From Crocodylus rhombifer (lineage: Eukaryota; Chordata; Crocodylia; Crocodylidae), in assembly GCA_038503035.1 (NCBI GenBank), contig JAVSML010021693.1, forward strand, positions 1-64,000: a stretch of 64,000 nucleotides of DNA. Reading direction: 5' to 3'. The position numbers and the translations under genes are program-made. Of this stretch, positions 54,714 to 64,000 are shown in pieces; positions within the stretch are counted from its first letter, which is position 1, and the number at the start of each line of letters is the position of its first letter. The notes under the pieces were generated by a model. The model made no database searches. It worked only from the letters and a program-made list of their open reading frames with translations, and was not told the DNA's origin.

Positions 54714-57466
54714 TCAGGGGAACAGGGACTTCCCCAATGCCTGCTGATCCCCCCTGACTAGTTTGTAACAGGCCACTAGATCCCCCCTCAGCCTTCTCTT
54801 CTGGAGGCTGAACAGGTTCAGGTCCCATAGGCAGTCCTCATAAGGCCTTCCGTGCTGCCCCCTGATCATACAAGCGGCCCTCCTCTGGATCCTCTCCATG
54901 TTGTCCACATCCCTCTTGAAGTGCGGCGCCCAGAACTGGACTCAGTTCTCCAGCTGTGGCCTGACCGGTGCCGCATAGAGGGGGAGGATCACCTCCTTGG
55001 ATCTGTGTGAGATGCATCTGTGGATGCATGACAAGGTATGGTTGGCCTTCCTGACTGCATCCCCACACTGCCGGCCCATGTTCATCTTGGAGTCAGTGAT
55101 GACCCCAAGATCCTTTTCCGCCTCTGTACTGGCAAGAAGGGCGTTCCCCAACCTGTAGGTATGGTGCCGGTTGTTCCTCCCCAGGTGCATCACTTTGCAT
55201 TTGTCGGTGCTGAATCCCATCCTATTCTCACCTGCCCACCCATGTAACCTATCTAGGTCCGATTGCAGCCTATTCCTCCCTTTTAGTGTGCCCACATCCC
55301 CCCACATCTTAGTGTCATCGGCAAATTGGAACAGGGTCCTTTTTACCCCTTCATCCAAGTCACTGATGAAGATGTTGAACAGTGCAGGCCTGAGGACCGA
55401 GCCCTGCAGAACCCCACTGCCCAGGTCCCTCTAGGCTGAAAATGACCTGTCCACCACCACTCTCTGGGTGTGGCCCTCCAGCCAGTTGGTGACCCAATTG
55501 ACTGTTTGGGTGCCGACACCACAGCCGCCCAGTTTCTTAATGAGAATAGGGTGAGAGACAGTGTTGAAGGCCTTCTGAAATTCCAGGAAGACTATGTCCA
55601 CTGCTACCCCTGCGTCTAATGATTTGGTGGTCTGATCATAGAAGGCCACCAGGTTGGTCTGACAGGACCTGCCACTAATGAACCCGTGTTGGTTGCCCCT
55701 AAGCATGACCTCCCCTGCTGGCCCCTCACGTGCCAGAATAATTTTCTCAAAAAGCTTGCCTAGGATCGAGGTAAGACTAACTGGCCTATAGTTTCCCGGG
55801 TCCTCCTTCTTCCCCTTTTTGAAGATGGGAACCATGTTGGTCCTCTTCCAGTCCTCTGGCATCACACCAGAGTGCTCAAAAACCCATGCCATGGGTTCTT
55901 CAATGACCTCAGCTAATTCCTTTAGTGCTCTAGGGTGGAGATTGTCTGGACCGGCTGACTTGACTACATCCAGTCCCTCCAGAAGTTCCCTAACTAGTTC
56001 CTCACTAACCCTTGGCCTAGGTGTGCCTCCCCTGGGGCCTGAGGGGGGTCCAGTGGGGGGGTGACTGTTCCATCCCTGCTTAGGAAAACGGAGGCAAAGA
56101 AATCGTTAAATATGTTGGCTTTGTCGTCTGGTGTGACAACAAAATTTTCTAATGTGTCCTGCAGGGGCCCCACATTACCCGGAACCTTCTTTTTACCCCC
56201 TATGTATTTAAAGAAGGACTTCTTATTGTCCTTAATCTGGGAAGCTAGTCCCAGTTTCATCTCTGCCTTGGCCTTCCTGACTGCCCCCCTACATCCCCGA
56301 GCAACTTCAGTATAGTCATCCCTGGTGATGGCCCCTCCTTTCCATTGGGTGTACGCCTCCTTTTTAGCTAAGAAACATTCCCAGATGCTTTTGGTGAGCC
56401 ATGGAGGCTTGTGTGCCCTCCTGCTCCCTTTGATCCTCATTGGGATTACCTTCCTTTGGGCTTGGAGGATCATCTCCTTAAGGAGCGACCACTCTCCTTG
56501 GACACCTGGCTCCCCTCCCCTCTGGGACCCCAGTGCTTTGCCGACTATTCTCCTTAGCTCATTGAAGGCTGCCCTCCTGAAATCTAGGGCTGCTGCCTTG
56601 CTGCAGGCCTTTGCCACCTTGCGCTGGATGGTGAATTCCAGCAGGCGATGATCACTGTCGCCTAGGTGGTCGAGCACCCGCAGCCCCCTCACCAGGTAAT
56701 CTCCTGTGGCCAGCACCAGGTCCAACAAGGCATCTCCCCTGGTGGGGCTGTGCACCTCCTGGGTTAGATGGAGGTCCTGCATTCTGGCTAAGAACTTACG
56801 TGAACCTACGTGAGTTCTGGCTGACTGCTCTTCCCAGCAGATGTCCGGGAAGTTCAGGTCCCCCATGACTACCACATCTTTAGACTTCACTACCTCCGTG
56901 AGCTGACCTAAGAATTCCTGGTCGAGCTCTTCCCCTTGGTTGGGTGGTCTGTAGTAGACCCCCACTGTTAAGTCTCTTTCCCCTTGACTGCCTTGTATTC
57001 TAACCCAAAGCACTTCAGAGTGCCCTTCCTCTGATTCTTTGTTAATTGATGAGGATGGGTATTCCTCCTTAATGTAGAGTGCCATGCCCCCACCTTTCCT
57101 TCCTATCCTGTCCCTCCTGTACAGCCTATAGCCCTTGGCATTCACCGTCCAGTCATGCGTTGAGTCCCACCACGTTTCAGTGATCCCCACTATGTCTGGG
57201 TTGGTGTCAGCTAGCAGGAGGGTGAGTTCCTTCTGCTTGTTTCCCATACTACGAGTGTTTGTATAGAGGCATTTGAGGCCTCCTGTGGATGTGTGTACTG
57301 GGCCCCTAATCACAGCATTGCCCTGGCCCCTGTTGCTTACCTGTGTATATGTTTTGCTCACCGGTCTAGGCTGGGCTGTACTTGTGGGTGTTGCTTGGTC
57401 TGGCAGTCCGATGATTCCTCCACCCCCATCTTCCCCTTCCTCCAACGAGCCCAGTTTAAAGCCCAC
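54714..57466 (-). pseudogene. CR1 copy 6 ORF2 (endonuclease-reverse transcriptase)
   Basis: A 490-codon frame (57466-55994) holds the whole endonuclease. Its motifs are the CLYTNTRSMGNKQ start, TETWWD, GVYYRPP, GDLNFPDICWEE and LGDSDHRLLEF, followed by the linker with SFFKYIGGKKKVPGN. The frame opens at a GTG; no ATG precedes it nearby. After PPQAPGEAHLG the reading frame changes, and the RT continues in another frame to 54714. That frame is interrupted only by TAG near 55434 (a tryptophan in copy 3) and TGA near 54941 (a cysteine in copy 3). The catalytic FADD is at 55325-55314. It overlaps the end of ORF1 by about 108 bases in a different frame. This is the best-preserved ORF2 in the window but is not functional as it stands. 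Confidence 0.9.
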
Positions 57467-58454
57467 CGGAGGAGGTCCGCCAACCTAGAAGAAATCACAT
57501 GCTTACCTTTAAGGGAAAGGTGGAGCCCATCCCATCCAAGCATGTCTCTTGTCGTGCTGTGCCAGTCATTGTTGAGGAAGCCAAAGCCCACCTCGAGACA
57601 CCATTCCCGAAGCCGCCAGTTGGTCTCCACGATGCATGTTTCATGCTGTCTTTCATGTCCACTCATTCGTAGGATAGAAGAGAAAACCACCTGTGTGCCT
57701 ATATCTCCTTTAGCACGCACCCCAGAGCATGGTAGTCCTCCATCAGGTGATCAGGGCTTCTCCTGGCCGCATCATTAGTACCCACATGGACTAGGACCAT
57801 GGAGTGGTAATTGGTGGGCTGAATCATGGTTTGAATCATCCCTTTCACATCCTGAATCTTTGCTGCAGGTAGGCAGTAGACCTCACGTGCTGAGGGGTCC
57901 TGGCGACAGATGGGGCCCTCTGTACCTCTCAGGATGGAGTCGCCTATGACGATCACGCGATGCTTTCTCCTTCTGGCCTGCTTATCTCCTTTGGCTTGCT
58001 CGGGACATGGAGAGTGTGGAGTTGCCTCCTCCCTGGTTTCCTCCTCTCCTTCCTTCTCCTCCAGAGTTGCCAGGGCCTCATACCTGTTCTCCAGCCAGAC
58101 TGGAGGAACTGGTACTGCTGTGTTACAAGCAGCCCTGGTTTAGGAGATGACCATCTGCCACTTAGCAGTGGAGGGCACTTCTTGAGGTGCCTCTTCCTTG
58201 GGTGCATAACCCTGCAGGGAAAGAAAATATCTCTCAATTTCTTCCTCTGCTTCCCTGATTCCCCTCAGCCTGGTAACCTCCTCCTGGAGCTCCCTCACCT
58301 GCACCTCCAGGGCCCTAAGGTGGGCGCCTGCAGGACAGGTGTGGGGGTCCCCAGTACCTGCCCCCCCAGGCCTTGCTGGGCAACTCCTGCAGGCCAGGGA
58401 TTGGGGGGATGCCAGCCCCCCCGTGGGCTCTGTCTGGGTGGAGGCCTTAGACAA
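57358..58454 (-). pseudogene. CR1 copy 6 ORF1 with SGNH esterase domain
   Basis: The N-terminal half has CRSCPARPGGAGTGDPHTCP (cysteine pairs) and a coiled-coil-like LRALEVQVRELQEEVTRLRG. A stop (TAA near 58138) and a basic linker (KQARRRKHR) follow. The esterase domain has the catalytic serine intact (VIVIGDSILRGTEG, near 57950), LVHVGTND, VVFSSILRMSG after a frame change near 57705, and WDGLHLSLKG with the aspartate and histidine. The frame ends at 57358. The beginning is unclear because a stop precedes the first codon of this frame. In CR1 elements the protein is thought to bind the element RNA; what the esterase acts on is not established. Confidence 0.85.
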
Positions 58455-58822
58455 GCCTCAGGAAGGCTGTGCCCCCCGGGCAGGGGCCCTGGCAGCACTC
58501 TGTGTTGACACCATTGTAGGAGTTGCTGCCTGTTTCTGGCTGAGTGCGTTGCCTTCACCCTGCGCTAGCAGGAGTCTGCTTCCTGGCCCTTCCTGCTCGC
58601 CCGCCGGCGTGAACACTGACGCAAACACTGGCATGCTCTTACAGAATGCGCCTGTTTGCGTGCTCTGTTCAAGTGGCTTGGGAGCATGGCTCCCTAGGCC
58701 GGGTCAGTTAAGAAGGATCCAGGGAGCTTCCCTCTTTTGATGCCCAAAAGCTTGTCCTCTCTCAACTATACAGTTGGTCTGATAACACAGATTACAAAAA
58801 AATCCATGCCAGGAAGGGGTCT

Positions 58823-59006
58823 GGGACAGAAGTTCCATAAACTGGATTGATCCAAATCAGTTAAGTCTGATACTACCGTCAACCAGGTTTATCATAAACT
58901 AGTTTCAGCCATTTTGAAACTGGTTTATATGCACTGAACTTATGTTGTTACAGGTTTAAACCAGTTTCTGATTACTTAAACTGGTTTATGTGTAACTTCT
59001 GCCCCT
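58823..59006 (-). mobile_element. MITE with ACAGAAGTTACACATAAACC end, copy 2
   Basis: About 184 bases with inverted ends: GGGACAGAAGTTCCATAAAC at the left and GTTTATGTGTAACTTCTGCC at the right. It contains CCAGGTTTATCATAAACTAG and AACTGGTTTATATGCACTGA, found reversed at 43215-43374. This copy looks complete. Confidence 0.6.
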
Positions 59007-60134
59007 AGCTAGTGTCTCACTTCATACTCCATACAGCAGCTTCAGCTCTGTGGTTGTCCAGACCGCTTCCTGGTTAAAGTTAAATCAGAGTCCCCCTGCA
59101 TGCTTTTCAGCCCTGGGCTGGGCTGGGCTGTCTGCTTCAGAAAGTAGGGCTGGCCCTGCCCCTCTCCTCTCTAGCTGGAGCTCCAGCTGGCTGAGAAGGA
59201 GGTGGAGACTGCAGCCAGGAGGCAGCAGAGTCTGCCTGGCTTCCTCCTGCCTTCACCCCCCTGCCCCTCTGTCATTCACTGCTCAAGCAGGGATCCTTCC
59301 CCCCCACCCCCCCACAGGATGGACCCCAGTGCCATGAAACCCAGCCAGCATCTGGTCACAGCCATGCCACTCCCATGCTAGCTAATGCTGAAAGATGTCT
59401 ATGTGACTCCAATTTCACTGTAACAAAGGCAGACAGAATGTTGGCCATTTAGGGCTTTTTGAAGTTAATCAACAGTTCATCTGATAATTTTCCTGTGTTC
59501 TTCCTTACAATTACCTTAGAAAAAGCTGTTATTTGTTTTTTTGATGGGCTGATAAGCTTTGTGCTCTGATAAGCTCCCTGCTGGTTGTTGGCTTGCTTCA
59601 AAGGCCACAATCTGACAGTGTTCAAAAGGGGACAGGGAGAGGTGTGAGAAATGACTTGGTTTGCAATGCATGGGAACTGTGAGAGCTGTCAGTTTGTTGC
59701 AGACAGTATAAAGCATCAGGGAGAGGGAGATTGAAAAGCTCAGTATCATCAACATATCTGCATACCCCGTCTTTACCTCAGAGTGCTAGCCCGGGGCTGG
59801 GGTCTGGCAACATTCCCACTCTTTGAGCAGTGAGCAGGGGGAAAAGCCTGGTGAGGGCTACTTCCCCACCTCCCCCTCCAGGCACACCCCATCTGGAGAC
59901 TGTGCAGGCCAAGGCGGGGGTCTAAACCCCTCCCTAAACATAGCATCCTGTAAGGGTCTTGTATCCCACCCCCAGCTCAGCACTATGGAAGGGAAAGAAG
60001 GGCTCATTCTAGCATCCTCCCAGCTTCTAGCCTGAGCCACTATTGGCATGTGGCTGCATTTCCTGAATCAAAAGTAAATGTCTATTCACTTGCAAATTGG
60101 TTTAATCTCTGCAGATTAGATTAACCTGCAAAGA
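59007..60134. other. Unassigned spacer
   Basis: No gene supported. A C-rich run is present near 59300. Confidence 0.35.
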
Positions 60135-60602
60135 TTGAATCAGTTCTGGGTCCAAAGAAGGGCCACCCACATGATCAGGGACTTGCATGGCAAACCATAT
60201 AAGGAGAGGCTGAGGGATCTTGGACTCTTCAGCCCAAAGAAAAGAAGGCTGAGAGGGGTCCTGATTTTAGTTTACTGCTATATCAGAGTCGTACATCAGG
60301 GGCTCAGTGAACAATTGTTCACCGGGACGCCCTGGGGGCAAACCAGAAACCATGGCCACAAACTCCTGGAAGATAGTTTCAGGCTGAACGTTAGGAAAAA
60401 CTTCTTTACAACTAGGATGCCCAGACTATGGAACAAGCTCCCCCCAGAAGTGGTGCAATCATCTACCCTAGAGATCTTTAAGAGAAGACTGGACAGTCAC
60501 CTGTCTAGGGTCACCTGACCCCAGATGTCTTTCCTGCTCTTGCAGGGGGCTGAACCCAATGCTCCTACAGGTTCCTTTTCAGCCCTATGATTCTATGATT
60601 CA
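60135..60602 (+). mobile_element. CR1 LINE copy 7, 3' end with open C-terminal RT frame
   Basis: The 127-codon frame 60135-60518 encodes the C-terminal end of ORF2: QRRATHMIRDLHGKPYKERL, LRDLGLFSPKKRRLRG, GHKLLEDSFRLNVRKNFFT, LWNKLPPEVVQSSTLE and FKRRLDSHL. The 3' UTR follows with the terminal octamer repeats ATTCTATG ATTC at 60588-60601. The 5' side is truncated just inside the frame. Its tail differs from copies 3-6, so it is another subfamily, closer to the bird-type ending. Confidence 0.85.
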
Positions 60603-62754
60603 GTCTCATGGCTTTTTGAATGTCTGTCTCTGGCCTAGGAGAAAATTAGAGTTCTGGAGAGAAAAACATAAGCAGAGCAACCCATGAATTAGAATCATCT
60701 TAGAGCAAATTTGCAGGGCACTATCACAGCTGGAAAAGAGGTGACAATGAATGCAATGTATAAGCTAAACAACCTGGAAGAAAGCAGGTTCCATTTCTAA
60801 ACAATGTAATGCAATGTAAAGATCCTGAAGGATACTGGGCCATTATACAGTTTGTCTACTTGTTACTCTGAACTACATTGAATTACCAAGCTGAAGGGTG
60901 TCAAAGAGAGGATCACTTACCATCCTTCTGTACTTGATTATTGCAACAATTCTTCCCGAGCATCTTTTGCAGAACAATTATGATGCCTTTTCTATCACCT
61001 TGCCTTGAAACATTTCACTCAGAACAGAACGATACGTGCCCATAAAATACTACCCAATAATATCTTCAATAATCTGCTGATTTATTTAATCACACTGTAC
61101 CACAAACACAAATCCAGGCAGAAAGATGAGTGATGGGTATCCCACAGGCAATGTTTTCACACCCAGTTCCTGTCCAGGACTTTACATACATGACTGATAG
61201 AACAAATGAAAGAGAAAAAGAGATTCATCACAAGTATTATAGGCCCCTGTGTGTGCTGGCACAGGATATTTGCCAGTTAGTGAGCATTGTGTGGCTAGTC
61301 ATGCACTGTAGATATAATCAATAAGTTACTTCAATCCAGAGTCTTAGTACTTTAATTCAAGACACTCTCAGTAACCTGAGATACTATGCTACTGATGAAG
61401 ACAAATGCAGAATCTCTGCAGACAGCAAAATCTGTTGTGGGGTTGTTCTGCATTCTAATGCTGGATTCTAAGTAATGTATTTTCTGACCTTGAGCTCTGC
61501 ATTTATTTTTGAAGAAGCTTGAGAATCAGTTTCAAATTATTGGAGGGATAGTTGTAATCTCCATTTTCTTCCAAGTGCATTGCTTTCAATTCCCATCTGT
61601 CCTCTCAGACACCTCCACTATTAAATGGTCACAGAAGATGAATAACTGTGGTGTGAATTCTTCAAAATTGCATTACATGTTATTCTGCTCCTTATTAATG
61701 CTCTGTGTTGTTTTATTTACGATAACCTTGTGAACAGTAAGATGAAATGGCAGCCACATGATCTCTGTATCAGCTGAAAAACTACACAAGTGTATTATTA
61801 ACAACCCAAGAGAAAAAAAAACAAAGGGAAAAATATTTATCAAAATTACATCTGAAAATAAAGGAAGATGCCTATTATTTAGATTTGGATGAACCCTGTG
61901 TTATTTACCAGCCTTTTTCAAGACCTAATTATATTATTCCCTTAATTGTCAGAAATCTACATATGCTTCCTGTGTTGTCTACTGTATGATAACTTGTCTC
62001 TTTTTAATTATTTTACATAAATGTATTTAATAAATAGCAAAACTGCACAAAAAGGACCAGGGCTAATAGCTTTGACTGGCTTTGACTGGCAAAAAGGACC
62101 AATAGCTTTGACTGGCTCCAAACATAGTTTACAATACAGATGTCTTGGGTCAAAAAGCACTCCTTTTCTTCTACCACAATTTGATGTAATTGTTTATGTC
62201 CCGTAAGTCAGCAATAATATTTTAACTTTAAGGTGATATAACCAATCCAAAGGTAGCAAGGCTCTGACTATGTTAATGTGCACGATAAATAGTTCACCTA
62301 TGCGGAGAGGATACTGTGAGCTTGGCAGGGTGTTCATATAATTTTGATATAATTTGCATCCTTTCAGAACATGTCAAGCTGTGTGTCCCAGAGCAAGCTG
62401 CACCCCATTTCAGGAGCTTGGGGATAAAGGGTCTGAGGTTTAGAAGTCTGCTTCAGTTAGAGGTGATTGCAGAATTAGGGACTCTGACTTGGGCACTGAA
62501 TCCCATCCCAATCCTTTTCCTGCTCCTTTGGGAGCACCATCTAGGACTATCTGAGAGAATTGTCTCTGCAGTCCAGATACAAAAACTGCAACTGTGACAT
62601 CATCTTTTGTGAACTGTCTCTATTTCACACATGCCAACAGAGGCCTGTCAGAGTCTCTATTGTGCATAGCTGAATAGAATTCATTAACCAAAACCCCAGT
62701 GTTCAGAAATCATCAATCAGATTCTGGAAATGATGAGGTTAGTTTAAGAATGAT
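60603..62754. other. AT-rich intergenic DNA
   Basis: No gene supported. A short tandem repeat lies at 62050-62116 (units with AAAAGGACCA and ATAGCTTTGACTGGC). Confidence 0.35.
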
Positions 62755-63023
62755 GGGCGCATCTACATGTGCACTTAATGTGACTGAATATACTCTGGCT
62801 AAATTTGAGCCAGAGTAAACTTGTTCTAAAGTCACCATTTACATATGCATTTAAGCACAGCGATTTACTGTACTGCTGGATACCACTTGTATCTAACAGG
62901 ACTATATATCAGTGCAGTAAAGTAGTCTACTGTGTCCTAATTGCCATGCATGTGTAGACAGTAAAGCTTTGCTATGCAGCAAATTAGTTTGTTGCGCAGT
63001 AAAGTATCTTGTGTAGATGTGCC
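62755..63023. mobile_element. Chompy-like MITE, copy H
   Basis: Ends are GGGCGCATCTACATGTGCAC and GTATCTTGTGTAGATGTGCC. It contains GTAGTCTACTGTGTCCTAAT and GCTATGCAGCAAATTAGTTT, close to copy A. TGAT occurs on both sides and could be a target duplication, though short. Confidence 0.6.
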
Positions 63024-64000
63024 TGATGGTGATTTTTAAAAATTACATTCTGGGTATTGTCTGTTTTCTTTTTGGCTTTTAGGGTCAAGCTCAGTCACAT
63101 TTTCCAGCCTCTATCTACAAACATGAAGGATAGAAAGAACTTTTTTTTTAAATGAAAACTAAGAAATTGTTAATTATGAAATTGTTTTCTCTCAGCAGGT
63201 GGGGCTTTCAGGAAAATACAAATTATCTCAAGACTCACAATGAAATTCTTTGTTTCAGTGATGTTGCTATCAAATTCCACCGGTAATGCAGTTTTGGTGG
63301 TGGGATTGCTTTTCCATGGAAGGCAAGAGGAACCATTGCTGATGAATGCAGACCTGTGGAAAGAATTAGAGGTAAAGACTTTCTGTTGGACAGATGTTGA
63401 AGAAAGGCTATGCTGTAGTGATATGGTCAGCTCCTACTTTCCACCCAGAAGCACCCTGTACATACCAATCTGGTTGGGCTTTCAGGTAGGGGGATGAAAT
63501 ATGTTCTCCCAGTCTGCTCAATCTCTCTGCTCTGATGTAGGCAGAACCTGTTTTTAGTGTAATCAGTCCTTTTTGGGGAAGAAGTTGGAGAGCTTCCACA
63601 GTTGCACACACTTAGATCTGCAAGTGGGTAAAAGTAAGCAAAGTGGATTTATTGGCTCACTATTCAGAATCCAGAGTTCTCACACACTATGAGAGACGAA
63701 CACTCCCTCCCAGAATGGTACGTGATAATAAGAAGTGAGAACTACTAATATATTATGAAATAATAAAAAATATTAAATTCAGAATTTTAAAATAGATAAA
63801 CTCTATGAAGCACACTTTGTTTTAAACTACTTCATTAGTTACTTGTGAATTAATACAAAAGTCTATCATTCCTCAAGCCAATAATGTGAATTACCAAGCT
63901 TCTACTGTAATTCATTTGGAACCCATTTAGTGCATACAAGCAGTTTAAATAGTTTGTTTTATATCTATCTCATTGCATTTGTCTACATTGAATTTCCTTT
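63024..64000. other. AT-rich end of the window
   Basis: No gene supported. An 85-codon frame at 63240-63497 starts with a hydrophobic stretch, but I see no known domain and no convincing splice sites around it. Confidence 0.35.

Larger units (their letters stand above)
54430..58740 (-). mobile_element. CR1 LINE copy 6, nearly full length
   Basis: The 3' end (GATAGTTTCATAGCTTCATA) lies at the left. Moving right come the 3' UTR, RT, endonuclease, ORF1 with its esterase domain, and a short piece of 5' UTR. At about 4.3 kb it is the most complete uninterrupted CR1 in the window. It shares the subfamily of copy 3. The 5' edge near 58740 is estimated from where similarity-like GC-rich sequence stops. 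Confidence 0.9.

Noticed and set aside
63240..63497. Possible secreted small protein with hydrophobic start
   Set aside because: The hydrophobic stretch is interrupted by polar residues, there is no family match that I recognise and no clear splice context.

Overview
This looks like a window of vertebrate nuclear DNA from a sauropsid, most likely a crocodilian. The signs are at least eight CR1-type LINE copies, including near-full-length ones with an ORF1 esterase domain, plus several short MITE-like elements with GGGC..TCTAC-type ends that resemble the crocodilian family called Chompy, ancient MIR/tRNA-type SINE relics, and long AT-rich stretches without genes. A turtle cannot be excluded from sequence alone. 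There are no prokaryotic genes, CRISPR arrays or operons.

Only one host protein-coding exon is supported. A CpG-rich block at the left edge (about 1-640) carries, on the minus strand, a TATA-like box at 211-219 and an open frame (174 down to 1, running off the window). It encodes a signal peptide followed by a segment that aligns well with helix 1 of prolactin/growth-hormone-family hormones, closest to prolactin. The rest of that gene lies to the left, outside the window. The remaining ~63 kb reads as upstream intergenic DNA.

Layout: 735-2531 two LINE ends meeting tail to tail; 2.5-12.2 kb unique AT-rich DNA with MITEs, SINE relics and a perfect 131-bp inverted repeat (11177-11582); 12.26-15.07 kb a decayed hAT transposon with a BED-finger transposase (minus); 15-24 kb mostly unique DNA with a nested GC-rich hairpin near 18.2-18.6 kb; 24.3-27.1 kb a 5'-truncated CR1 (plus); 28.5-30.4 kb an LTR-like block with a TATA box; 31.8-37.75 kb an old, nearly complete CR1 (minus) interrupted by a 1.09-kb LTR and keeping a tandem 5' UTR; 38.5-39.5 kb another CR1; 39.7-40.4 kb a related LTR-like block; 41-46 kb MITEs, a mariner-like fossil and a minisatellite; 46-52 kb unique AT-rich DNA; 52.4-53.3 kb an old CR1 end, a foldback repeat, a palindrome and a 10-N assembly gap; 54.4-58.7 kb a nearly complete CR1 (minus) with both ORFs; 60.1-60.6 kb a CR1 3' end (plus); 62.8-63.0 kb a further MITE.

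The mobile elements form a layered record. CR1 copies host later LTR insertions, a MITE appears cut by the hAT element, and two CR1 copies of one subfamily share the same reading-frame change between endonuclease linker and reverse transcriptase. All transposon reading frames here are broken, so none appears autonomous now. All calls come from reading the sequence; no database search was run.
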